Shown here: positions 7,293-15,100 of the stretch, one piece after another
Layout of the letters: every line of letters begins with the position of its first letter
Position numbering within the stretch: position 1 is the first letter of the stretch
NCBI GenBank assembly: GCA_964374095.1
Contig: CAYJXJ010000098.1
Location: 1-17,265 of the forward strand
Reading direction: 5' to 3'
DNA: 17,265 nt
Source: CAYJXJ01 sp964374095
Lineage (GTDB): Bacteria > Elusimicrobiota > Elusimicrobia > UBA1565 > UBA9628
Position numbers and translations under genes: made by a program
The notes under the pieces: model-generated
Database searches by the model: none
Told to the model about the DNA's origin: nothing
The model's input: only the letters and a program-made list of their open reading frames with translations

Positions 7293-7820
7293 ATGAGCGG
7301 AAGAAGCGACATGGGCCGGCTCCTGGAGAACGCCGTTTCTCTGGAGCTCAGGCGACGTCTGAGGCCTCAACAGGATATCCACTATTGGAAAAATCTGGAG
7401 GGCGTGGAGGCGGACTTCGTCGTTCGCGAGGGCCCGCATGCCCAGGAAATCATCCAAGCCTCCCACTCCATCGAGAACGAGAAGACGAAGAAGCGCGAGA
7501 TCAAGGGGCTTGTTTCTTGCGCCCGGGAGTTCGGCTTGAAGAGCGGAAGCGTCATCACGTGGAGCGCCGAGGGCGTCGAAACCGTGGACGGCGTCACGGT
7601 TGACCGGAGCGTCGCCAAACGCATCACGACATTCCTGCGCGAGCGCCTAGCCTCCGTCCCCGATCCTCGCGCGTTGGGTAAACCGCTGAGAGGTCCGTTG
7701 CGCCAATACTGGCGCTATCGTGTCGGCGACTATCGTCTTATCTGCGACATTCAGGATCAGGTCTTGCGCATCCTTGTCATTGACATCGGCGACCGAAAGG
7801 ATATCTATGGGAACGGCTGA
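7293..7820 (+). pseudogene. DUF4143 ATPase tail fused to RelE-like toxin
   Basis: One open frame joins two families. Residues 1 to about 102 resemble the C-terminal end of a DUF4143 ATPase: GRLLENAVSLELRRR, IHYWKNLEGVEADFVV, then TKKREIKGLVSCAREFG and a GSVITW strand. From about 7600 the frame continues directly as a RelE/ParE-family mRNA interferase: RSVAKRITTFLRERL, then DPRALGKPLRG, YWRYRVGDYRLICDI and IDIGDRKDIY, which includes the usual C-terminal RVGDYR and DR-x-x-Y motifs. Only the first dozen RelE residues are missing. A complete RelE is about 85 residues. Either a deletion fused two decayed genes, or a hybrid is expressed; no good SD precedes the ATG at 7293. No antitoxin gene adjoins the RelE part. 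Confidence 0.6.
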
Positions 7821-8052
7821 TCCAGGCAATTTAGGAAGACGTCCAGTTGCTGGCTACGCGCTCGCGACGCTGGATATCGACATTTTCATCCGTCCCACAT
7901 TCTCCAACGCCGAGAAGACCCGGAAAGCCCTGGCGGCCTTCGGGTACGATCTCACCGATGTCAGCGTGGATGGCCTTCTCAAGAAAAAGCTATTGATACG
8001 CCAGTGCCGCGACGAATCGATCGGCCGGCCTCGTGTAATCCTCAACCCCTGA
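7807..8052 (+). pseudogene. Nucleotidyltransferase-like fragment
   Basis: The frame starts at ATG 7807, overlapping the end of the RelE-like frame, and runs 81 codons. The middle part, GYALATLDIDIFIRP followed by NAEKTRKALAAFGYDL, matches the nucleotidyltransferase-fold proteins of the DUF6036/AbiEii-like type, where a GGYA segment precedes D-x-D catalytic residues (here DID) and an Asn-Ala-x-x helix. Full-length members have 150-200 residues. Here both the N-terminal region and everything after the LLKKKLLIRQ stretch are missing. Such proteins occur in toxin-antitoxin and phage-defence settings, which fits the neighbourhood. It is probably a remnant. Confidence 0.4.
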
Positions 8053-8086
8053 GATGCCCTTGTAGACGTTTCCAGAATTCGGGTAC

Positions 8087-8115
8087 TTGACATAATCAGA
8101 GCTATGACGTATAAT
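8087..8115 (+). promoter_or_regulatory. Consensus sigma70-type promoter of the RHH/PIN operon
   Basis: TTGACA (8087-8092) and TATAAT (8110-8115) are perfect consensus hexamers separated by the optimal 17 bases. Transcription should start near 8122, about 28 bases before the antitoxin ATG, leaving room for its SD (GGAGGGG). This is the strongest promoter in the window. Confidence 0.85.
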
Positions 8116-8135
8116 AACAATTAATTAGTACGTCA
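8105..8135. promoter_or_regulatory. Candidate operator of the RHH/PIN operon
   Basis: TGACGTA (8105-8111) and TACGTCA (8129-8135) form a perfect inverted repeat with a 17-base spacer whose middle holds the palindrome AATTAATT (8119-8126). The left arm overlaps the -10 hexamer and the right arm lies at the start of the transcript, so binding would block initiation. Autorepression by a ribbon-helix-helix antitoxin, alone or with its toxin, is usual in such modules. The identity of the binding protein is inferred. Confidence 0.6.
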
Positions 8136-8149
8136 GTTGGAGGGGCGGG

Positions 8150-8392
8150 ATGAATGCCAAGTTGACCTTAAGACTCGACGACGGTCTCATCGCCCAGGCC
8201 AAGGCTTACGCTCGGCGCCGTGGTAAATCCATATCGCGGATGGTCGCGGAATATTTCGGGATGTTGGGGCGGCCGACGTCCGAATCTTCCGTAGCCTTAA
8301 CGCCCTTGGTCCGATCCTTGAAGGGCAGCCTTCGGGGCTCCCAAGCCGATGTCCGGGACATTCGCGGGCACTGGGAAAGCAAGCACCTTTGA
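8150..8392 (+). CDS. RHH-type antitoxin, DUF6364-like
   Basis: This 80-residue protein begins MNAKLTLRLDDGLIAQAKAYARRRGKSISRMVAEYF, the pattern of DUF6364/Arc-type ribbon-helix-helix antitoxins: a short strand that contacts DNA, then two helices. The C-terminal half should wrap the toxin and ends in GHWESKHL. It has a good SD and follows a consensus promoter with an operator-like inverted repeat. The stop codon overlaps the start of the PIN toxin gene by four bases (TTGA), a typical antitoxin-first arrangement. The assignment as antitoxin follows from fold and context. Confidence 0.82.
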   Translation: MNAKLTLRLDDGLIAQAKAYARRRGKSISRMVAEYFGMLGRPTSESSVALTPLVRSLKGSLRGSQADVRDIRGHWESKHL

Positions 8393-8808
8393 AAGTCCTG
8401 ATCGACACCAATGTCGTTCTGGACTTGCTGCTCGACCGCAAGCCCTTCTCGCTTCCCGCCGCCCAAGTTTTTTCCCATGCGGAGTCGGGGCGCCTGGCGG
8501 GCTATTTGTGCGCGACGACCTTGACCACTCTTCATTATCTGATGGGCAAGACCATGGGCCCTCAAAAGGCTCGAGACAACTTGCGCAAGCTTCTGACCTT
8601 TTTGGAGGTGGCTCCCGTCACCCGGCCCATTCTGGAGAATGCCTTGAAATCCGAGCTTCGCGATTTCGAGGACGCGGTGCTTTGCGAGGCCGCGCGCGCG
8701 GTGGACGCCGAGGCCTTGGTGACTCGAAACAAGCTTGATTTCAAGAAAGCGGGCTTGCCCGCGCACACGCCTCAAGAGATTCTTCTGGCGCTTGATCCGC
8801 CTCGCTGA
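8389..8808 (+). CDS. PIN-domain toxin, VapC-like
   Basis: This 139-residue PIN-domain protein is of the VapC type, a Mg-dependent RNase that usually cuts tRNA or rRNA. The expected acidic residues are visible: D6 in LIDTNVVLD, D92/E94/D95 in RDFEDAVL, and D117 in TRNKLDF. The length matches the family. It starts at TTG 8389, overlapping the antitoxin stop, and the residues MKVLIDTN fix this start because the first aspartate lies at the usual position. The frame is intact, so the module is probably active. The RNA target cannot be told from sequence. Confidence 0.85.
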   Translation: MKVLIDTNVVLDLLLDRKPFSLPAAQVFSHAESGRLAGYLCATTLTTLHYLMGKTMGPQKARDNLRKLLTFLEVAPVTRPILENALKSELRDFEDAVLCEAARAVDAEALVTRNKLDFKKAGLPAHTPQEILLALDPPR

Positions 8809-8960
8809 ACGCCTGAAGGATGCAAATGCTGACGGACGGAATCAGAAGCGGCTATTTGTGAGGCGCAGAATTTGTTTTTCCGTTTCTATAACAAATCGAA
8901 AGACCTTGTCTGGACAACGTAAGAAAAAATAGCGTCAAATTGCTCGGGATCGGCTCCTTT
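8809..8960. other. Intergenic stretch without recognised features
   Basis: This is a moderately AT-rich gap between the end of the PIN toxin and the decayed 3' end of the DUF5615 gene on the other strand. There are T-rich and A-rich runs, but no clean stem with a T-tract that I would call a terminator, and no convincing gene on either strand. Confidence 0.4.
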
Positions 8961-9268
8961 GTATGTCCCATCAACTGTTCTCCCTTTTGACGCACCAACT
9001 GCAAGATGACACGGCAAAGCGTTCCTCGGGCGTTTTCCGGGAATCATATCAACATGACGCCCGCCTGTCCATGCGCGCTGGCATAAACCATTTGTCCGAA
9101 GTCCTTATCTTCCGTCAAGAGAATCCGGTTCTCGCGAATGGATAAATCAAGAATACCCAGGTCTTCCGTGCCGGCGGAAGATTCAGCCGCCGCGACGACG
9201 TCATGGCCCGCCGAACGAAGGGCCCTCACCACGGCGAAATCGCAACTTTCGTCAGCGAGAAACCGCAC
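8961..9268 (-). pseudogene. DUF5615 PIN-like protein, interrupted by in-frame stop
   Basis: The frame starts with GTG at 9268 (MRFLADESCDFAVVRALRSAGHDV) and has the DUF5615 features D6-E7 and LLTEDKDFG. It reaches GVMLI and then meets TGA at 9044-9046. In this family that position is normally arginine (ILIR), and a CGA to TGA change would explain it. After the stop the same frame goes on with a family-like helix, FPENARGTLCRVILQLVRQKGEQL, before losing similarity around 8960. So a protein of about 110 residues has been cut to 74. It follows the DUF433 gene by three bases, the usual pairing. The PIN-like toxin function is inferred, and the truncated form is probably inactive. Confidence 0.65.
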
Positions 9269-9271
9269 GGA

Positions 9272-9523
9272 TCAATGCTTGGTTCGCTTCCGGGAGTCTC
9301 CCAAAATCACCAATTCCCCATGGGACACGGCGTCCGCCGCATAACGGATGGCGGCTTGAATGTCATCCGGGGTCAATCGCGGATAACCGTCCAAGAGCTC
9401 TTGGTTTGTCGCTCCTTCGCCCAACTTTCTGAGGACGAGTTCCACCGATATTCGTGTTCCTCGAATGACGGGCTTGCCCATCATCACCTTTGGATTGACC
9501 TCAATCCTGTCCCCAATCGTCAT
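9272..9523 (-). CDS. DUF433 protein, likely antitoxin
   Basis: This 83-residue DUF433 protein has the family hallmark MGKPVIRGTRISVELVLRKLGEG, followed by YPRLTPDDIQAAIRYA, a helix-turn-helix-like arrangement. DUF433 genes typically stand just before DUF5615 genes, and the pair is regarded as a toxin-antitoxin module with DUF433 as DNA-binding antitoxin. I chose the ATG at 9523 because AAGGAGG lies six bases upstream and the family starts there (MTIGDRIEVNP). A longer reading to 9631 has no family similarity. With its partner nonsense-mutated, this may be a solitary antitoxin. Confidence 0.8.
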   Translation of the reverse strand: MTIGDRIEVNPKVMMGKPVIRGTRISVELVLRKLGEGATNQELLDGYPRLTPDDIQAAIRYAADAVSHGELVILGDSRKRTKH

Positions 9524-9627
9524 TATGCGCCTCCTTGCGTTCTTCCTAAGTATAGCCCCGGCCCACGCCGGGAACAAGGGCCTCACGCCCCGGTTCCCGC
9601 CGACGGCGGCTTCTTCCTCGTCAGCCA

Positions 9628-11006
9628 TCACGCCTCGATCTGGTCCGCGAACAGGTCGGCATAGGCGCCTTCCTTGCCGAGCAGTTCCTCATGAGTCCCG
9701 AACTCGGCCACCCGCCCCCCCTCCACCACCATGGCGTAGTCGGAAGCGCGCACCGTGGAGTAGCGGTGCGCGATGGAGATGACCGTGCGGCGGCCGATCT
9801 CCCCGCGCAGGTTGTTCGTCACCGCCTTCTCGGCCTTGGCGTCCAGGGCCGAGGTGGCCTCGTCGAGAAACAGGATCGCGGGGTCGGAGTAGAGGGTGCG
9901 GGCGATGGCGATCCGCTGTTTTTCCCCCCCGGAAAGCCCGATGCCGCCGTGGGTGATCATGTAGCCGTAGCCCGCGCCCTTCTCGGTGACGAAGGCGTGG
10001 GCGTGGGCAAGCTCGGCGGCCTTCTGCATGCGCTCCGGCGAGGGCCGCGCGTCGGCGTAGGCGATGTTCTCGGCCACGGTGCCGAAGAATAGGTTGTTCT
10101 CCTGCAGAAGGAGCCCCACCTGCGAGCGCAGCCACTGCCGGTCGTAGTCGCGGTAGTCGCGGCCGTCGAGGAGGATGAGGCCTTTGTTGGGCTCGTAGAG
10201 CCGCGCCGTGAGCAGGGCCAAGGTGGACTTCCCCGCCCCGCTCTTGCCCACCACGGCCACGCTTTGGCCGGTCGGGATGTGGAAGGACATTCCCTTCAAG
10301 ACCCAGTCGCTCGACTCCCCGCCGTAGCGGAACCACACGTCCCGGAACTCCAACTCCCCGCGCAGGCGCTTCTTGACCAGGGCGCGGGAGCGGGGACTGC
10401 GCTCCGGCTCGGCCAGGAAGATGTCGTTCAAGCGCTGTTGGATGACGCGGATCTCCTGAAACTCCGACCAGGCGTTGGCCAGGCTGTGGAAGGGCGCCAG
10501 GATCTGGTGGACGATGGCGGAGGAGGCGATCACCTGGCCCGGCGTCAGGCCGCCCGAGATGGCCAGGTAAGCGGCCAGGCCGATGATGCCGAAATTGACG
10601 GCTTGATTGACCAGGCCCGAAAGCCCGCCCAGGGCCGCCGCGGTCTGGGAGAAGTCGTAGCGGGCGCGCAGGGTGCGCACCAGGGCCTCCTCGCGGGCGG
10701 GAAGAGGTCCTCCAGGCGCTCGACTTCCTGCCCGCCCTCCTCCTCGCGCTCGACGGCCTCGCCCACGGCTCGGGCCAGGGCCGAAAACTTCTCGAAGTCC
10801 TCGGGAAACTCTCCGGCGAGCTTGTCGATGACCGGGGCGGGGAGTTTGAAAACCTCCAGCACGGACTCGGCCTTGAGCGCGTGGCCCAGCGCCCGCTTCT
10901 CCCGGCAGGCCTCCCAGAACTGCCAGGTGGCCTGCGGCACTTGCCAGAGGGCGCGCAGCGCGGCCGTTCCCACGCGGCGGTAGGCCTGCAGGGGACCCGC
11001 CCCCAT
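9628..11006 (-). pseudogene. ABC exporter fragment, frameshifted and lacking most of the membrane domain
   Basis: The 3' two-thirds encode the end of an ABC-exporter membrane domain (a helix around NFGIIGLAAYLAISGGLTPG) and a complete nucleotide-binding domain: Walker A GKSGAGKST, signature LSGGEKQR, Walker B AILFLDEATS and H-loop SIAHR. About residue EEALVRTLRARYD the coding frame changes. The upstream part reads in another frame (ALRALWQVPQATW ... VERLEDLFP). Restoring one C in a run at about 10699 would join the two as LFPAREEAL. Even so, an exporter should have about 200 more residues with four more helices, and the upstream part has no evident membrane segment and no family I recognise. 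The 5' end runs into the start of the divergent response regulator. The start given (ATG at 11006) is uncertain; 11027 is an alternative. Confidence 0.6.
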
Positions 11007-11700
11007 GTAGAAGGCAAAACCCCGCATCCTGGTAGTCGAGGACGAGGAGACCATGGCCAACATGATCCTCGACATACTCCAGGCTGAGGGCCACCAGGTC
11101 AAGCGCGCCAAAACCGCCTTCATCGCCCAGGGCATGCTCCTGCGCGAGGTCCCCGACCTCCTGGTCCTGGACCGCGGCCTGCCGGACAAGGACGGCCTCG
11201 AGGTCTGCCGGGAGCTGCGTCAGAAGCCGGCCACCAAGACCCTGCCCGTGCTGATCCTGACGGCAAAGAAAGCCTCCGAGGAAGTCGTCTCGGGCCTGCG
11301 CCTGGGCGCCGACGACTACCTGGCCAAGCCCTTCAAGCCCAGCGAGCTGGTGGCCCGGGTCGAGGCCCTCCTGCGGCGGTCGGGCTGGGCGGGCGAGCCC
11401 GCGGCGCAGCTCGAGTCCGGCCCGGTCCGCCTGGACCTCGGGGGCCGCAAGGCATTCATGAAGGACAAGGAACTCCCGCTCTGGCGCAAGGAGTACGACC
11501 TCCTGCAGGCCTTTCTGGAGCGGCCGGGGCGGGTCTTGTCCCGGAATTACCTGCTCGAGACGGTGTGGGGCTACGCCGAGGCCGCCAGCCTCACCACCAA
11601 GGTGGTCGACGTCACGGTCGGCAACCTGCGCAAGAAGCTCGGGGCCTTCGGCGAGAAGATCGTCGCGGTCAAGGGCTTCGGCTACCGCTTCGATCCCTGA
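11005..11700 (+). CDS. OmpR/PhoB-type response regulator with TAG at codon 2
   Basis: This is a two-component response regulator. The receiver domain shows RILVVEDEE, the phosphorylated aspartate in LLVLDRGLPDKDG, T in LILTA and K in KPFKP. A C-terminal winged-helix domain of the OmpR type follows, with VLSRNYLLETVWG and DVTVGNLRKKL...GFGYRF. The acidic E-D pair of the receiver lies before the first plain ATG of the open frame (11053), so that start would make a defective receiver. Reading back in frame gives K-A-K-P-R-I-L, then TAG at 11008-11010, then ATG at 11005, preceded by a purine-rich AGGGGA. The natural start therefore seems to be 11005, with a stop mutation at codon 2. Initiation at CTG 11029 would still lose part of the first strand. 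No histidine kinase adjoins it. The HTH gene follows 21 bases later, likely in the same transcript. Confidence 0.75.
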
Positions 11701-11721
11701 GCCGCGGCCCGGGAGACAAGT

Positions 11722-12138
11722 ATGAGGGAATTTCCGACGGTCCTCGCGCCCCAAAAGCCGGCCCAAACCGCGCCCCCACCGGACTTCGGCCGGGAAAGCT
11801 ACTACTACAACCTCTACCGCGAAGATCCGGCGCGGGCGCGCCGGGCCCTGCTCAACACCTTTGAGAACCTCGGCCGCAGGATCAAGGAGACCGCGCGGGT
11901 GCTGCGCTGCTCCCGCAACACGGTGCGCGCCGTTCTCAGGCGCGTGCGGACCATGGGACGCCGCGACTTACGAAACCCCCCCTCCGTGCCCCGCGGCGAG
12001 ATCCGCGTCCGCCAACGACGGGCGCCGACGCCGCTCATGGCGATTCCGCTCGCGCTGATCTCGGGGCAGCTGACCAACCGCCAGCGGCGCTCCGTCGGCG
12101 CCGTTTTCATGCGAGCGGCGGCCGCGCCCGCCGAATAA
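11722..12138 (+). CDS. Small helix-turn-helix protein, transposase-like N-terminus
   Basis: The frame encodes 138 residues. The region RALLNTFENLGRRIKETARVLRCSRNTVRAVLRRV (about 40-74) is a helix-turn-helix of the type at the N-terminus of IS481/IS21-like transposases (I-x-x-TAR-x-x-x-x-SRNTV). The following DLRNPPSVPR resembles the linker that precedes the integrase core in such enzymes. No DDE catalytic domain follows; the last 55 residues are Arg/Ala-rich and unlike the family. It may be a truncated transposase or a small regulator derived from one. It is 21 bases downstream of the response regulator and converges on the kinase gene, ending 21 bases from it. No inverted terminal repeats were noticed. 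Confidence 0.5.
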   Translation: MREFPTVLAPQKPAQTAPPPDFGRESYYYNLYREDPARARRALLNTFENLGRRIKETARVLRCSRNTVRAVLRRVRTMGRRDLRNPPSVPRGEIRVRQRRAPTPLMAIPLALISGQLTNRQRRSVGAVFMRAAAAPAE

Positions 12139-12159
12139 CGGCAACGGCATCCGAGGATA

Positions 12160-15100
12160 CTAGGAGACTCCAAGCATTCCCAGCGCCTCTCCCGCCGACG
12201 CGGGCCTGGCCGCGGGGTCGGCTTTGAGGCAACGCGTCACCAAGTCCCGCATGGCCTTGGTGATTTCCTCACCGAGAGGCTTGTACTCCTCCCGGACCTT
12301 GAGGTCCGCCAGCCCCCGCCCGATGAACGGCAGGCGGCCGGTGAGCATCTCGTAAGCCGAGGCCCCGAGGGCGTAGAGGTCGGAACGGGCGTCCGCGCGG
12401 CCCGCGTGCTGTTCCGGGGCCATGTAGGCGGGGGTTCCCAGGGCGGCCCCCGCCGCGGTCAGGCGGGCGTCGGCGGCGTCGGTCTTGAGGGCGAGTCCGA
12501 AATCCATGACTTTGACGCCGCCGCGGCGCTCGAGCATGACGTTGGCGGGCTTGAGGTCCCGGTGCACGACGCCGCGTCCGTGGGCGTGGGAAAGCGCGCC
12601 GCAGACCGAGGCGAGTATCCGCGCGCAATCCGCCGCGTCGAAGCGGCCCCGTCCGGCCAAGACTTCGGAGACGGCCTCGCCGTCGACCAACTCGAGAACG
12701 AGGTAAATCCGCCCCTCGGACTCCAGGGTGTCGTAAAGGGCCACGATGCCGGGGTGGCTCAGGGTGGAGAGGGTCCGGGCCTCCTCCAGAAACCGGACCT
12801 TGGCGGCGGGGTCCGCGGCCAGCCAGTCCTGCATCCGTTTGAGCGCCACGTCCCGGCCCAACGTGGCGTCGCGGGCGCGGTAGACCACGCCCATCCCGCC
12901 GACGCCGAGCGGCCGGACCAGGTGGAATCTCCCCCCCACGACCGCGGCCGGGACGGCCTCCGGAGGGCGCGAGGCCTCCGGGACGCGCAGGCCCGCGTAG
13001 GTCGAGGCGACGGACGTCGCGCGGATGACCTCATCCGACGGCAAGGCCTCCAAATTTCGGAGTCGCCCCGAGACGTCCCGATGCTCTCCCACCGCGCCCT
13101 GGAGGCGGCGGTAGACCGCGGCGGCCTCGTCGAAGCGCGCCTCGCGCTCGAGGAAGCGCGCGTGGTGGTAGAAGATATCGGGCGCCTCCTGGAGCCCGAA
13201 CGCGCCGACCGCGGCCCCGAACAGGGCCCGGGCCGCCTCGAACCGGTCGAGCCTCTGCAGGGCTCGGAGCGCGCAGGAGTATTCCCGCGGACTCCAGGAA
13301 GGCTTGGGCACCGAATCCAGGGCTTGAAGAGCGGCCTCCTCCCGGCCCGCGTCCAGCCAAGATTCCGCGAGGAGGACGCGCAGGCGCGCGGGAAGCGACC
13401 CGGGAGCGAGCCCCTCCAAGCGCCCCAGCTTGGCGTGGGCCCGAATGATGAGGGGATAATCCCCGTCCTCCAGGGCCGCGGCCTCCTTCTTGGCCGCCAG
13501 GAGGGCCAGGACTTCATCATGGCGACCTCGCATGTCGAAGGCGGCGGCGTAGCCCGAGTAAAATCCGGGGTTGGCGCCCACGCTCAGGCCCCGCGGGAAG
13601 CGGGCGCCGGCTCCCGTCCGGTCGAAAATCTCCGCCACCAAATAGGCATCGGCCTCGTCCCTCCAGGCCACGGCGAGCACCGTTTCATCAATGAGGCCAA
13701 GAGCCTCCTCATTCAGGGACAGATCCGTCAATCCCACGGCCAGTTCCAGGCGCTCCCGGTAGCGCTCCTGCGACGCGAAGAGCCCGCCCTCGCGGCGCCG
13801 TCCCAAGACGCGGCGCAGCAGGCCCAGGATCCGCTGGTCCTTTCCCGCCAGATGCCGGCACTCCTTTAATAGGACGTATGCCGAATCATAGTCCCCGGCG
13901 ATGATGAAGGAACGGGCGTAGGCCGCGCGCACGGGTTCCGGCCGGACGCGAGCCCACGCGACCAGTTCGGAGGAGCGTTGGGCTCCGGCGTAATGGCGGA
14001 CATATTCAAGACGGCGGCCGGCATCGCCTGACGCCGCCAGAAGATCGCCGGGGGGGACCGCGGACCAGGCCTCGGCCTCTCCGGAGGCGGGCGGGGTCGG
14101 CATTTCCAGAGACTCCTCCCCCGCAGCCCCGCCCCCGCGGCGGCGCAGAGCCAGGACCAGCGCCCAGACCGAGACCACAGCCCCCGCGGCGAAGAGCAGC
14201 GCCTGCCTCGCGGCATGCCGGCTCCGGCCCACGTCCCGGTCCCGGTCCGCCGTGATTCTCTCGACCAGGTTCACGGCATCCGCGGCCGGGTAGAGGGACG
14301 CCGCCGCCTTCGCCTCGGTCAGCGCCCGGTCGTAGTCCGCCTCCCGCGCCAGCCCGCGGGCCTTGTCCAGGTGCCCAAAGTATCGCTCCAGCTTCGGAAG
14401 CTCGGCCTTGGCCCAGGCTTTCGCCGCCGGGTCCCACCCCTCCTCGGATTGGGCGGCCAGCGCCAGGCGCAGCTGCGCCGCGGCCTTGACCAGATTCGGA
14501 TGCCCTTGCTCGAGGAGGCTCTGCGCATAGTCGGACCGCATGCGTTGGGCCCCCGCCGGCCAGCCCTCCTTGTCGAGTTGCTCGAAAATTTGGGCGGCCC
14601 GGTAGCTCTCTCCCGAGCGCTTGATGACGACGCCCAGGCTCAAGAGGGTCAAATCCCGCCGCCCGCCGATTCCTCCCAATTCCAGGACTCGCTGCAAACG
14701 GGGGATGGCCAAGGCCGGCGAGCTTTGCTCAACGGCCTGGGCGGCGCGCCACTCGGCCTCGGCCTCGACGCCGCGGCCGGCCGCCTCGCGCCGGGCCAGG
14801 GCGCGCCGCTCGCCGTCGGGCAGGAGGCTCGAGATGTCCCAGGCGTCGGCGGTGTCGCGGCTGCACGTGAGCACGAGGGGGCTGTCCGGCGAGAAGACGA
14901 CCGGGCAGGAGGTGCGGTAGGCCTCGCCGTGGCGCGCCCATCTCGCCGCAGGCTTCCCGGTCGCCGGGTCCCAGAGGATGACCACCCCGCTCATGTCCGT
15001 CGACACCGCCAGGCTCCCGGTCGGCGAGAAGACAGCCGCGAGCGCCGGACTCTCGTGCCCCTGCCAGACCGCGATGTTTTTCCCCCTCGCCACGTCCCAG

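Noticed and set aside
7053..7466. 138-codon N-terminal extension of the second DUF4143 ATPase
   Set aside because: It is antisense to the ATPase/RelE remnant, has no family similarity, and the paralog begins at the position matching 7052.
11005..11010. UAG recoding as an explanation for the in-frame TAG in the response regulator
   Set aside because: No other gene here reads through TAG, and the DUF5615 interruption uses TGA, so a point mutation or an error is simpler.
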